Below, in pieces: positions 50,316-59,275 of a stretch of 64,000 nucleotides of DNA. How positions within the stretch are numbered: position 1 is the first letter of the stretch; every line of letters begins with the position of its first letter. Origin of the DNA: Lysobacter helvus (GTDB taxonomy: Bacteria; Pseudomonadota; Gammaproteobacteria; Xanthomonadales; Xanthomonadaceae); the NCBI RefSeq assembly GCF_018406645.1, contig NZ_AP024546.1, positions 372,001 to 436,000 of the forward strand. The letters are read 5' to 3'. Made by a program: the position numbers and the translations under genes. Below the pieces are notes generated by a model. The model made no database searches and was not told where the DNA came from. It saw only the letters and a program-made list of their open reading frames with translations.

Positions 50316-50954
50316 ATGAGCCAGGTTTTCGTCAACATCGCCCTCAGCCTCGACGGCTACATGGCCCCGGAGGGCATGACGCTCGCGCACTGGGACACCG
50401 CCGATTACAAGGACTGGGGCGCGAAGTGGGGCGCCATGATGGGCTGGCTGCTCAAGCAGCGGTACTTCCGCGAGAACCACGGTTTCGGCGCCGGCGGCGA
50501 GATCGGTGCGGTCAACGACATGGTGCGCCGCACGATGGAGCGCACGGGCGCCAACATCATGGGCAAGCGGATGTTCGAGCAGGGCGAGGCGTCGTGGCCC
50601 GAGGAGGCGCCGTTCCACACGCCGGTCTTCGTGCTGACGCACGAAAAGCGCGAGCCGTGGGTGCGCCCGGGCGGCACGACGTTCTTCTTCGTCAACGACG
50701 GCGCCGAAAGCGCGCTGGCGCAGGCTCGGGCGGCGGCCGGCGATCGCGACGTCCGCATCTCGGGCGGCGCGGACGTGGTGCAGCAATACCTGAACCTGGG
50801 CGTCGTCGATGCGCTCGAGATCGCGCTGGCGCCGGTGATGTTCGGCGGCGGGCGGCGCCTGTTCGAAAACGTGCGCGAGCCGTTGCCGCAGTTCAAGGTC
50901 GACCACGTGCTGGCGGGACCGGACGCGACGCACGTGCGCTACGTGCGCACGTAA
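50316..50954 (+). CDS. Dihydrofolate reductase/RibD C-terminal-like family protein
   Basis: A 212-residue cytoplasmic oxidoreductase-like protein of the YwjB/YyaP type. It shows NIALSLDGYMAPEG at the N-terminus, ANIMGKRMFEQGEASW in the middle, the pyridine-nucleotide region VRISGGADVVQQYLNLGVVD, and ALAPVMFGGGRRLFENV. These are RibD_C/DHFR-like features; the true substrate of the family is generally not known, and it is not the essential FolA. GAGGAA stands 5 nt upstream of the ATG at 50316. Confidence 0.88.
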   Translation: MSQVFVNIALSLDGYMAPEGMTLAHWDTADYKDWGAKWGAMMGWLLKQRYFRENHGFGAGGEIGAVNDMVRRTMERTGANIMGKRMFEQGEASWPEEAPFHTPVFVLTHEKREPWVRPGGTTFFFVNDGAESALAQARAAAGDRDVRISGGADVVQQYLNLGVVDALEIALAPVMFGGGRRLFENVREPLPQFKVDHVLAGPDATHVRYVRT

Positions 50955-51006
50955 GCCCGGGCGTCAGCGGCGACCCGCAGGCCGCCGCTGATTGCTTCCC
51001 GCTCGG

Positions 51007-53145
51007 TCAGGGTGCGCCGCAAGCCGCGGGCACCGCGAACGACTCGCGGATCACCACCTTCGTGCCGCGCGCCGAACCATGCGCGCCGACACCCACGCCG
51101 TACTTCGCGAACGCACGCCACACGAGGCATTGCCGGCCCACGTCGGTCAGCGGGGCGAGGATGCCATCGCGCATGTCCTCGAACGTCGGTTCGGCCGGCG
51201 TGTAGTTCATGCCATCGACGAGGACCGCCAACGTCTGGTCGGCCGTGAATCCCGCCGCCTGGAAGTTCTTCCAGACCTGCCAGCCGATCGCGCCATACAC
51301 CTCGCCGTCGAAGTGCACTTCGGTGCCCTGGATGTCGCCGTAGGTGCGCGAGTAATTCGCGTAACGCTCCGTGCGCAGGCCGTTCGGCAGGCCCGTGGCG
51401 TATTCGGCGACGCTGTCGTCGTCGTTGACGATGATCGCCAGCGTGTCGCCCATGCCTTCGCCGATCGCGCCGCCCAGCGGGCCGTCCATGCGATCGATCA
51501 TGCGCCACGTCAGGCCGTGGCCGTATTCGTGCCAGACGATGTCGGAGTCGACGTCGCCGTCGCGCCGGATCAGCGGCGGATCGATCACGCGGATCGTGGC
51601 CGCGATCGGCGAGGACGCGCGGAGCGTGGCGCCCGCGGCCTGCGTCACCATCACCGCGGGAATCTGCGGGTCCGTGCCACCCATGACGATCGGATCGCCG
51701 GCCTGGTTGTTCGCCACGATCATGGCGACCGCGCCCGCCGCCTGCGCGTTGGCCGCCTTGACGACGAAGGTGCACGTGCCGCGATCGACCAGCGCGATCC
51801 GCCCGCTGACGTTGGTGGTGATGGCCTCGCAACCGTCGGCGTTGCTCGCCCCACCCCCGTCGAGGGCGGCGACGACCGTCCCCTGCAGGCCCGACGGGGT
51901 GAACGGCGGCGAGAACTCCGCGCGGCGCGCTGCGAACGTATTGCCGCCGGCGAGCACCTGATGGTCCGGTTCCGGCGACGACCACAGGTACATCTGCATG
52001 CGCGGATTGCGCCCGTCGTTCGGCGTGGCGAAGTTGGCGTTGTCCGTGCTGCCGCCATCCTGCGCTTCGGCGTTCACCGAATCGCTGCCCTTGGCGTTGC
52101 CGCCCAGGCCGAAGTTGTTTTCCTGGAAGTTGCCCGCGGCTTCGTCGAAGCCCGCGGCATACAGGCGATCGTGGATGACGTTGTTGAGGTAGAACAGGTT
52201 CTGCACCGCGACATCCGGGTTGCTGCCGTCGGAGGGCTGCACGTTCGGGTCGAAAGTGGCGAGGAAACGGCGGTTCGCAACGCGCGTGCCGCCGGCGTCC
52301 GGGAGTCCGTTGTTGTCGGTGTCCAGGTAGGCGTGCACGTTGTTGCCGGCGATGTTGTCGCTCAGGTTGCTGCCGTTGAACAGCCAGCCCACCGGCCCGC
52401 TGACGATCGCCTGCGGCGTCTTGTCCGGATCCACGGTGAAGACGCGATAGTCGTCGCGCGCCGTGCGGTGGCTCGTGTCGAGCACGCGGCCATCGCCGGA
52501 CACCAGCGTTTCGACAAGGTCGTTGCCCGCTTCGCGCCAGGTTTCGACGACGAACCCCACCTGCATTCCGCCATCGGCCATCGGCACGGCGACGCGGGTC
52601 ACGATCGGGCCTTCGTGGAAGCCGCGGGCTTTCGCGAACTTCGTGGCGGCGCCCGCCTTCAGCACGCGTGCGGGGGCAGCGCCGGCGATCCTGCGCGCGG
52701 ACAGCGCCACGCGCAGTGCGCCGGTTTCGTCGATCTTCGCCGCCTGCAGGCCGGTGGCGGGCACAGGCGCGAGGTTCTCGATGACGCTCAGCAGTGCGCC
52801 ATTGCGGCCAACCGCGGCCTTGACGTAGGCGCCATGCACCACGAGGCCGCCGACTTCCTGCTGCATGCGCAGCTGCCGGACGCCCTTGATGCCGGGCGCA
52901 TCGGACCGCACGCGCAAGGCACTGAGGGCGCCGGCGCCGACCCCCTTCCCGCGCAGGAAGTTCGCGACGACCGTCGAAGGCGCCGCCTGCGAGGGCACAG
53001 TCAGCGCCTGTCCGTTCGAGCCGCGGGTGACATGGGTGGCGGCGCGATCGTCGCGCGCGCCCGGAGCGGCGGCGGCGGCCTGGACGGCAAGGGCGACGGC
53101 AGCCGACAGCAGGCCGACCGCGCAGGTCGTTGCGATGACTTTCAT
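51007..53145 (-). CDS. Secreted M36 (fungalysin-type) zinc metallopeptidase with PA domain
   Basis: A 712-residue pre-pro-enzyme. A signal peptide (cleavage near VQAAAAA, residue 26) and a propeptide of about 220 residues precede the catalytic domain, which opens near VGWLFNGSNLSDN. The zinc site is H539-E540-Y-G-H543 in WHEYGHGLTW, with third ligand E563 in IGEGMGDTL. A protease-associated domain is inserted at about 430-515 (GRIALVDRGTCTFVVKAANA, then VMVTQAAG). It is likely a type II secretion substrate. It ends QCLVWRAFAKYGVGVGAHGS, the usual fungalysin C-terminus, without extra C-terminal domains. Confidence 0.93.
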   Translation of the reverse strand: MKVIATTCAVGLLSAAVALAVQAAAAAPGARDDRAATHVTRGSNGQALTVPSQAAPSTVVANFLRGKGVGAGALSALRVRSDAPGIKGVRQLRMQQEVGGLVVHGAYVKAAVGRNGALLSVIENLAPVPATGLQAAKIDETGALRVALSARRIAGAAPARVLKAGAATKFAKARGFHEGPIVTRVAVPMADGGMQVGFVVETWREAGNDLVETLVSGDGRVLDTSHRTARDDYRVFTVDPDKTPQAIVSGPVGWLFNGSNLSDNIAGNNVHAYLDTDNNGLPDAGGTRVANRRFLATFDPNVQPSDGSNPDVAVQNLFYLNNVIHDRLYAAGFDEAAGNFQENNFGLGGNAKGSDSVNAEAQDGGSTDNANFATPNDGRNPRMQMYLWSSPEPDHQVLAGGNTFAARRAEFSPPFTPSGLQGTVVAALDGGGASNADGCEAITTNVSGRIALVDRGTCTFVVKAANAQAAGAVAMIVANNQAGDPIVMGGTDPQIPAVMVTQAAGATLRASSPIAATIRVIDPPLIRRDGDVDSDIVWHEYGHGLTWRMIDRMDGPLGGAIGEGMGDTLAIIVNDDDSVAEYATGLPNGLRTERYANYSRTYGDIQGTEVHFDGEVYGAIGWQVWKNFQAAGFTADQTLAVLVDGMNYTPAEPTFEDMRDGILAPLTDVGRQCLVWRAFAKYGVGVGAHGSARGTKVVIRESFAVPAACGAP

Positions 53146-53458
53146 GCGGGGAACTCCCGGAATGTGGAGGGACTGCGGAACGGACGCGAACGCGTTCCCC
53201 CTGCCCGCGCTGCCGATTGGGCGACCGGCGTTGTTCGTTGCAGGTGAAGCCCGCTCTACCGCCGAGCTCCGCGCGCCCCGCGGACGACGCGCCCGCGGTG
53301 CATGCAACCGCCCTCGCCCGTCCCGTCTCTCCCTACCCCGTGCCGCCGCACCGTGGCAGCCAATGGATGGACGCGACAGCGGCCGCCGCGCCGCATATGC
53401 TCCGCCGGTGGCCTGCACGGGGGGTGCGGGTGGCCGTTTCATCATCCTTGGGGGAGCA
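53146..53458. other. 313-bp divergent intergenic region between M36 peptidase and DoxX
   Basis: No gene is seen. Near the M36 start there is an inverted repeat GGAACG/CGTTCC (53177-53198, 10-nt spacer). TATGCT at 53396-53401 is a candidate -10 for DoxX. The middle is C-rich on the plus strand and holds no feature I can name. Confidence 0.45.
53396..53401 (+). promoter_or_regulatory. Candidate -10 box for doxX-like gene
   Basis: TATGCT, 57 nt before the ATG at 53459. The same hexamer lies upstream of the DUF885 gene. Confidence 0.3.
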
Positions 53459-53854
53459 ATGAACCAGAACACACAGAACGACCTGGGACGCCTGATCCTG
53501 CGCGTCATCCTGGGCGCACTCGTGCTTTTGCACGGCATCGCGAAACTGCGCGGCGGCATGGGCGGCATCGTCGGCATGGTCGAAGCGCACGGGCTGCCCG
53601 GCGTGCTCGGCTACGGCGTGCTCGCCGGCGAAGTGCTCGGACCGCTGATGCTCATCGCGGGCTTCTACGCGCGCATCGGTGCGTTGCTCGTCGCGATCAA
53701 CATGCTGTTCGCCTTCGCGCTCGTGCACATGGCCGACCTGACGCACATCAACGAGCAAGGTGGTTGGGCGCTCGAACTGCAGGGCATGTACCTGTTCACC
53801 GCAATCGCACTGGCGCTGCTCGGGCCGGGGCGCTACAGCGTCAACGGACGCTGA
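53459..53854 (+). CDS. DoxX family membrane protein
   Basis: A 131-residue inner-membrane protein with four membrane segments. The family features are LGRLILRVILGALVLLHGIAKL at the start, GYGVLAGEVLGPLMLIAGFYARIGA, and the charged ADLTHINEQGGWALELQ loop before the last segment. DoxX-like proteins are linked to thiosulfate or redox metabolism in a few organisms, but most are uncharacterised. A strong GGGGGAG ribosome-binding site precedes the ATG. The M1 peptidase begins 7 nt after its stop, so they form an operon. Confidence 0.9.
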   Translation: MNQNTQNDLGRLILRVILGALVLLHGIAKLRGGMGGIVGMVEAHGLPGVLGYGVLAGEVLGPLMLIAGFYARIGALLVAINMLFAFALVHMADLTHINEQGGWALELQGMYLFTAIALALLGPGRYSVNGR

Positions 53855-53861
53855 GGACACC

Positions 53862-56069
53862 ATGACCAATTCCATCAAGTTCCCGCGCTGGGCCATCGGC
53901 CTTGCGCTCGTCGGTACGTGCGCGCTCGCCGCCACCGCACCGAAGGCCGTCGTTCCCGCCACCGCACCCCCGGTGGCCGACGACATTCCGTTTGCATCGC
54001 CGCATGCCGCGGCCGTGTCGGTGCCGAGCGCACCGGAGGCCTGGGGCGGCGCACGCACCGGCAGCGAAGGCACGCTGTCCGATCGCGTGGTCACCTACAA
54101 GATCGCCGCGACGCTCGATCCGGACAAGCACACGATCGACGGCAAGCAGCAACTGACCTGGCGCAACCGCAGCGCCGTGCCGGTGCGCAGCGTGTACCTG
54201 CACCTGTACCTCAATGCGTTCGAGGGTCCGGGCAGCACGTTCTACACCGAGCAGAAGCAGAACAGCTTCGGGTTCCGCAGCGGCGTGAAAGTGGACAAGG
54301 GCGGCTGGGGCTACACGCGCCTGCAGCGCGTCGAACAGGGCGGCGCGAAGGTGAACTGGTCGTACGTGCATCCCGACAACGGCCCGTCGACCGATCGCAC
54401 CGTGGTGCGCCTGGACCTGCCGGAAGCCGTGGCGCCGGGCGGCAGCACGACGCTCGACATCGACTTCTTCAACAAGCTGCCGCGCGTCAGCGCACGCACG
54501 GGCTACTACGGCACGTTCCATCTCGTGGGCCAGTGGTTCCCGAAGATCGGCGTGCTCGAACTGCCCGGCGAACGCGGCGCCACCGCCCCGCGCTGGAACG
54601 TGCACGAGTTCCACATGCACAGCGAGTTCTACGCCGACTACGGCCTGTACGACGTGTCGCTGACGGTGCCGAAGGGCTGGACCGTCGGCGCCACGGGCGA
54701 AGAGCAAGGCGCGCCGGTGACCAGCAAGGACACGGTGACGCACCACTTCGTGCAGGGCGACGTGCACGACTTCGCGTGGACCGCCGACAAGCGTTTCGCC
54801 AAGCCGCTCGACGGCGTGTACCACGGCGCGAACGGCCCGGTGCAGGTGCGCGTGCTGTACCACCCGGAATACGAATCGAACGCCAAGCCGGTGCTGGATG
54901 CGACGATCGCGTCGCTGGCGTATTTCTCCAAGACGCTCGGCGACTACCCGTACAAGACGGTCACCGCCGTCGTCCCGCCGTACAACGCGCGCGAAGCCGG
55001 CGGCATGGAATACCCGACGCTCTTCACCGCCGACTACGTGGACGACCCGCGTCCCGGCACGCTCGACCGCTACATGCTCGACTTCGTGACCATCCACGAA
55101 TTCGGCCACGGCTACTTCTACGGCATCCTCGGCTCGAACGAATTCGAAGAGCCCATGCTCGACGAAGGCCTGAACGAGTACTGGGACCACCGCATGGAGC
55201 GCGCCGCGAAGACGCGCATCACCGCGAACACGTGGCTGACGAAGGCGCTGAAGTTCGACGTGTCGATGAACCCGTTCGACGAGCAGCGCCTCGGCGCGAT
55301 GCTCGACAACCCGGCCGATCCGCTGGGCGGCAATTCGTGGGACCGCTATTCCAGCGGCAGCTACGGCACGGTGTACTCGCGCACGGCGACGACGATGCAC
55401 GACCTGGAGGAAATGGTCGGGCACGATGCGCTGGAGCGCGCGTTCAAGCAGTACTACGCGACGTGGAAGTTCCGCCACCCGAGCATCGCCGACCTGCAGC
55501 AGACCCTCGCCGAGTCGACGGGCCAGCGCGCGCTGGTCGAGCGCGTGTTCGCGCAGCAGGTGTACGGCACGCAGAAGGTCGACGACCGCATCGCGAAGTT
55601 CGAAAGCGAGGAAGTGCTGCCGGCGCCGGGCCTGGTGGAGTGGAAGGGCAAGCCGGTCGAACTCACGCAGGCCCAGATCGACAAGACCGTCGACAAGCTG
55701 CGCGAGACCTGGAAGAAGGCGCATCCCAAGGCGAAGGACGGCGAAGGTCCGTTCCCGTACCACACGCACGTGGTGGTCAAGCGCGAAGGCGCGTCGGTGC
55801 CGCAGACCGTGCTGGTGCGCTTCGAGGACGGCAGCTCGAAGGCGTTCCGCTGGGATGACGCCAGCGGCGAACGCTGGGCCCGCTGGCAGCTCGTGACGCG
55901 CAGCCGCGCGGTGTCGGTGCAGCTGGATCCGGAACGCCGCATCAACCTCGACCGCGACAAGCTCGACGACGGCCAGACGCGCGAAGCCAACACGGCTGCG
56001 TCGCGTCGCTGGACCGCCGACGTGTTCGCCGCCCTGCAATCCCTCTATTCCGTGATGGTGACCCTGTGA
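53862..56069 (+). CDS. Exported M1 family metallopeptidase
   Basis: A 735-residue aminopeptidase-like enzyme. The N-terminal hydrophobic segment (WAIGLALVGTCALAATAPK) is a signal peptide or anchor. An N-terminal beta domain (residues 75-270) is followed by the gluzincin site H412-E413-F-G-H416 and E435 in LDEGLNEYWD, with the exact HExxH-18-E spacing. In the exopeptidase motif the usual GAMEN appears as AREAGGMEYPT, which may change N-terminus recognition. It lies 7 nt after DoxX, and its stop overlaps the following membrane protein start (GTGA). Confidence 0.92.
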   Translation: MTNSIKFPRWAIGLALVGTCALAATAPKAVVPATAPPVADDIPFASPHAAAVSVPSAPEAWGGARTGSEGTLSDRVVTYKIAATLDPDKHTIDGKQQLTWRNRSAVPVRSVYLHLYLNAFEGPGSTFYTEQKQNSFGFRSGVKVDKGGWGYTRLQRVEQGGAKVNWSYVHPDNGPSTDRTVVRLDLPEAVAPGGSTTLDIDFFNKLPRVSARTGYYGTFHLVGQWFPKIGVLELPGERGATAPRWNVHEFHMHSEFYADYGLYDVSLTVPKGWTVGATGEEQGAPVTSKDTVTHHFVQGDVHDFAWTADKRFAKPLDGVYHGANGPVQVRVLYHPEYESNAKPVLDATIASLAYFSKTLGDYPYKTVTAVVPPYNAREAGGMEYPTLFTADYVDDPRPGTLDRYMLDFVTIHEFGHGYFYGILGSNEFEEPMLDEGLNEYWDHRMERAAKTRITANTWLTKALKFDVSMNPFDEQRLGAMLDNPADPLGGNSWDRYSSGSYGTVYSRTATTMHDLEEMVGHDALERAFKQYYATWKFRHPSIADLQQTLAESTGQRALVERVFAQQVYGTQKVDDRIAKFESEEVLPAPGLVEWKGKPVELTQAQIDKTVDKLRETWKKAHPKAKDGEGPFPYHTHVVVKREGASVPQTVLVRFEDGSSKAFRWDDASGERWARWQLVTRSRAVSVQLDPERRINLDRDKLDDGQTREANTAASRRWTADVFAALQSLYSVMVTL

Positions 56070-57052
56070 ACGCATCCGTGAGCAAGCAAGGCGGCGTCGG
56101 CGCGCTGGTCAGCGGCGTCGCGCGCGCATTCCAGTGGCGCCTGCTGGTGCTGTGGGCCGTGGGCCTGGCGCTGCCGGCGCTCGTCGTGACGCTGCCCGTG
56201 TGGCAGGCGTTGTCGTCGCGGCTGGACCACGCCATCAACGCGGGCGACATCGCGCAGCGCTTCGACATGGCGCAGATGTTCGAAGTCTTCAAGCCGATGT
56301 TCGACAACCAGGGCGGCGACCTCATCGCCGGCGCGGGCATGGGCAGCGCGTTGCTCGCGTTGCTGATCGCCCCGTGGCTGACGGGCATGGTCGTCGCGTC
56401 GATCCGCGCGGGGCAGACGCTCCGCTTCGCCAACCTGCTGCAGTTCGGCCTGCGCGAATACGGCCGCATGTTCCGCATGCTGCTGTGGGCGCTGGTGCCG
56501 CTGGGCATCGCGTTCGCGGTGTTCGCCGGGATGGGCAAGTGGGCCGACACGCAGGCGGAAACCGCGATCCTCGCGAGCGTCGGCGACAACGCGCATCGCC
56601 TCGGGTTGATCGTGTTCGGCGTGCTGTTCGTCATCGCGCACGCCACGGTGGAAGCCGGCCGCGGCATGCTCGCCGCGGAACCGGCGCGCCGTTCGGTGGT
56701 GAAGGCCTGGTGGCGCGGCACGAAGCTGTTCTTCCGGCGTCCGCTCGCCGTGCTGATCGTGTACCTCGGCACGCTGTTGCTCGGCGAAGGCCTGGCGCTG
56801 GTGTTCGGCTTCGCGCGCACGCAGGTGGGCGCGGCGAGCGTCGGCGGGTTCATCGCCGGCCTGCTACTCGTGCAGCTGGTGGTGATGGCGATCGCCTGGG
56901 GCCGCGCGGCGCGCCTGTACGGCATGGCTGCGCTGGCGAGCGATGCGCAGTACCGCGAATCGCTGAAGCCGGTGAAGCAGAAGAAGGTGAAGGCCGTCGA
57001 GGCTGCCACGCCGGTGGCCGACGAATCGATGGAGTCGCCTGCGGTGGCTTGA
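56066..57052 (+). CDS. Polytopic membrane protein, unknown, coupled to the M1 peptidase
   Basis: A 328-residue inner-membrane protein I do not recognise. There are about six hydrophobic segments (near 32-55, 92-115, 143-160, 173-190, 223-245 and 255-280). The soluble loop between the first two contains an Asp/Phe-rich stretch (RFDMAQMFEVFKPMFDNQGG). It starts with a GTG overlapping the M1 peptidase stop (GTGA), so it is made with that enzyme and may hold or feed it. The C-terminal tail is cytoplasmic and Glu/Lys-rich. It is followed by a G-rich repeat and a terminator. Confidence 0.78.
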   Translation: MNASVSKQGGVGALVSGVARAFQWRLLVLWAVGLALPALVVTLPVWQALSSRLDHAINAGDIAQRFDMAQMFEVFKPMFDNQGGDLIAGAGMGSALLALLIAPWLTGMVVASIRAGQTLRFANLLQFGLREYGRMFRMLLWALVPLGIAFAVFAGMGKWADTQAETAILASVGDNAHRLGLIVFGVLFVIAHATVEAGRGMLAAEPARRSVVKAWWRGTKLFFRRPLAVLIVYLGTLLLGEGLALVFGFARTQVGAASVGGFIAGLLLVQLVVMAIAWGRAARLYGMAALASDAQYRESLKPVKQKKVKAVEAATPVADESMESPAVA

Positions 57053-57057
57053 TCGCC

Positions 57058-57090
57058 GGGACCGGGGACCTGGGACCAAGGACCGGGGAA
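57058..57090. repeat. GGGACC-type dispersed repeat, second copy
   Basis: Five GGACC-like units are packed in 33 nt between the membrane protein stop and its terminator. On the plus strand it has four G-runs of three or more plus one GG. It is the same kind of element as 22869-22908, where it also abuts a terminator. Confidence 0.6.
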
Positions 57091-57094
57091 AACA

Positions 57095-57126
57095 AAAAAG
57101 CCGCGCATTTCGGTGCGCGGCTTTTT
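57095..57126. terminator. Bidirectional intrinsic terminator
   Basis: A 12-bp stem AAAAAGCCGCGC/GCGCGGCTTTTT with an 8-nt loop, A-run on the left and T-run on the right. It lies between the convergent membrane-protein gene and the DEAD-box helicase gene and suits both. Confidence 0.92.
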
Positions 57127-57132
57127 CTTTGC

Positions 57133-58965
57133 TCAGCGACGGGGCGGTGGCCCCTTCCGATGCGGCGCCCGCGGCGGCGCACTGCGCGGCGTGTGCGCCG
57201 GCAACGTGTTGCCGCCCTCGCCCATCCGGCTGATCCGCAACGGCTGGCCGGCCACGCGCACTTTCTTCAGGTGCGTCATCAGTTCCGGCGGCATGCCTTC
57301 GGGCAAATCGAGCAGCGAGAAGTCGTCGTGGATGTCGATGCGGCCGATGTACTTGCTCTCCAGGTCCGCTTCGTTCGCGATCGCGCCGACGATGTTGCCG
57401 GGCTTCACGCCGTGGCGGTGGCCCACTTCGATGCGGTACGTCTCCATGCCGGCGTCGGGCGCCGAACGCGGGCCGACATCCTTGCGCGGCGGACGCGGGG
57501 CGCCCGGGCGTTCACCACGGTCGCCGCGATCGAAGGCCGGGCGTTCCGGACGGTCGAAGCTCGCGCGGTCCTGGCGCGGCGCGCGGTCGGGCCGCTCGGT
57601 GCGTTCGAACGCGGGACGCGGCTTCTCCGGTTCCAGCAGCAACGGCGTCTTGCCCTGCACCAGCTTGGCGAGCGCGGCGGCGATGTCGTGCAGCGGCACG
57701 TCGTGTTCGCGCTGGTAGCGCAGCACGAGGTCGCGATACGTGTCGAGTTCGCCTTCGGTCTGCAGCGCTTCGCCGATGCGCGAAAGGAACTTCGCGACGC
57801 GACGGTCGTTGACGGCTTCGACGCTGGGCAACTGCATTTCGGTGATCGGCTGGCGCGTGGCGCGCTCGATCGCGCGCAGCATGCCCTTCTCGCGCGGCGT
57901 CACGAACAGGATCGCCTCGCCGCTGCGGCCCGCGCGGCCGGTACGGCCGATGCGGTGCACGTAGCTTTCGGTGTCGTACGGGATGTCGTAGTTCAGCACG
58001 TGGCTGATGCGTTCCACGTCCAGGCCGCGCGCGGCGACGTCGGTGGCCACGAGGATGTCGAGCTCGCCGTCCTTCAGGCGCTGGATGGTGCGTTCGCGCA
58101 GTTTCTGTTCGACGTCGCCGTTGATCGCGGCGGCGGCGAGCCCCCGCGCCTGCAGCTTCTGCGCGAGTTCGTCGGTGCCCAGCTTGGTGCGCGCGAACAC
58201 GATCATCGCCTCGTACGGCTCGGCTTCCAGGATGCGCGTCAACGCATCGAGCTTGTGCATGCCGGCGACGAACCAGTAGCGCTGGCGGATGTTGGTCGCC
58301 GTGGTGGTCTTCGCCTGGATGGTCACTTCGACCGGATTGCGCAAGTAGGTCTGCGCGATGCGGCGCACCTGCGAGGGCATCGTGGCGGAGAACAGCGCGA
58401 CGCGACGACCTTCCGGCGTCTTCTTCAGCACGGTCTCGACGTCGTCGATGAAACCCATGCGCAGCATCTCGTCGGCTTCGTCGAGCACCAGCGAGGTCAG
58501 GCCGGAGAGATCCAGCGAGCCGCGTTCGAGGTGATCGATCACGCGACCGGGCGTGCCCACCACCACGTGCACGCCGCGCTTGAGCGCGGAGAGCTGCGGC
58601 TGGTAGCTCTGGCCGCCGTAGATCGGCAGCACGTGGAAGCCGGGCATGTGCGCGGCGTACTTCTGGAAGGCCTCGGCGACCTGGATGGCCAGTTCGCGCG
58701 TGGGCGCGAGCACCAGGGCCTGCGGCTTGGTCTTGGTGAGGTCGATGCGCGCCAGGATCGGCAGCGCGAACGCGGCCGTCTTGCCGGTGCCCGTCTGGGC
58801 CTGGCCCAGGACGTCGCGGTTCTCCAGCAGCGCGGGGATGGTCGCGGCCTGGATGGGGGATGGGGTCTCGTAACCCACGGCCTCGACCGCGGCCATGATG
58901 GCCGGGGGCAGGCCGAGGTCGGCGAATCGCAGGGACGCGGCGGGCTCGCCGTCAGGGGTCGACAT
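57133..58965 (-). CDS. deaD: DEAD-box ATP-dependent RNA helicase (DeaD/CsdA type)
   Basis: A 610-residue RNA helicase for ribosome assembly and RNA turnover in the cold. All helicase motifs are present: AQTGTGKT at 56-63, PTRELA at 88-93, TPGR, DEAD at 162-165, SAT at 193-195, and then ARGLD and HRIGRTGRAGR. After about residue 440 comes an Arg/Glu/Pro-rich linker (ERTERPDRAPRQDRASFDRP). A DbpA-like RNA-binding domain follows at about 505-575 (YRIEVGHRHGVKPGNIVGAIAN), with a basic tail. The ATG at 58965 has GGAG 6 nt upstream. Confidence 0.95.
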   Translation of the reverse strand: MSTPDGEPAASLRFADLGLPPAIMAAVEAVGYETPSPIQAATIPALLENRDVLGQAQTGTGKTAAFALPILARIDLTKTKPQALVLAPTRELAIQVAEAFQKYAAHMPGFHVLPIYGGQSYQPQLSALKRGVHVVVGTPGRVIDHLERGSLDLSGLTSLVLDEADEMLRMGFIDDVETVLKKTPEGRRVALFSATMPSQVRRIAQTYLRNPVEVTIQAKTTTATNIRQRYWFVAGMHKLDALTRILEAEPYEAMIVFARTKLGTDELAQKLQARGLAAAAINGDVEQKLRERTIQRLKDGELDILVATDVAARGLDVERISHVLNYDIPYDTESYVHRIGRTGRAGRSGEAILFVTPREKGMLRAIERATRQPITEMQLPSVEAVNDRRVAKFLSRIGEALQTEGELDTYRDLVLRYQREHDVPLHDIAAALAKLVQGKTPLLLEPEKPRPAFERTERPDRAPRQDRASFDRPERPAFDRGDRGERPGAPRPPRKDVGPRSAPDAGMETYRIEVGHRHGVKPGNIVGAIANEADLESKYIGRIDIHDDFSLLDLPEGMPPELMTHLKKVRVAGQPLRISRMGEGGNTLPAHTPRSAPPRAPHRKGPPPRR

Positions 58966-59055
58966 GGGCACTCCGGCCACTCGTGGGGGGCGGTATTGTG
59001 CGCCTCCGGCCGTGACGCCGCCCGATTCCCCCCAAACCCCAGGTCCCCGCCCCGA

Positions 59056-59274
59056 ATGCAACGCCTCGAATTCGCCCTGGACGGGCACGATCACGTCGAA
59101 CTCCACCAGCTGCTCAAGCTCGTCGGTGTCGTCGACAGCGGCGGTGCCGGCAAGCACCTGGTGGCCAGCGGCGTGGTGACCGTGGACGGCCAGGTGGAGC
59201 TGCGGAAGACCTGCAAGATCCATGCGGGCCAGCGCGTGGCGGTGGACGACGTCGCGATCGACGTCGTCGCCTGA
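59056..59274 (+). CDS. S4 domain RNA-binding protein (YbcJ/RlbA-like)
   Basis: A 72-residue protein made up of one S4 domain: the opening FALDGHDHVELHQLLKLVGV, then GAGKHLVASGVVTVDGQVELRKTCKI with the paired basic residues that contact RNA, then HAGQRVAVDDVAIDVV. Relatives bind ribosomal or transfer RNA; the exact target is unknown. It is divergent from the DEAD-box helicase by 90 bp, which suggests shared control of two RNA proteins. It ends 1 nt before the convergent unknown gene. Confidence 0.88.
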   Translation: MQRLEFALDGHDHVELHQLLKLVGVVDSGGAGKHLVASGVVTVDGQVELRKTCKIHAGQRVAVDDVAIDVVA

Positions 59275-59275
59275 C

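Noticed and set aside
56134-59274. A 1046-codon frame running through the M1-linked membrane protein and antisense to the helicase
   Set aside because: Only its last 73 codons (S4 protein from 59056) make sense; the rest overlaps real genes in other frames.
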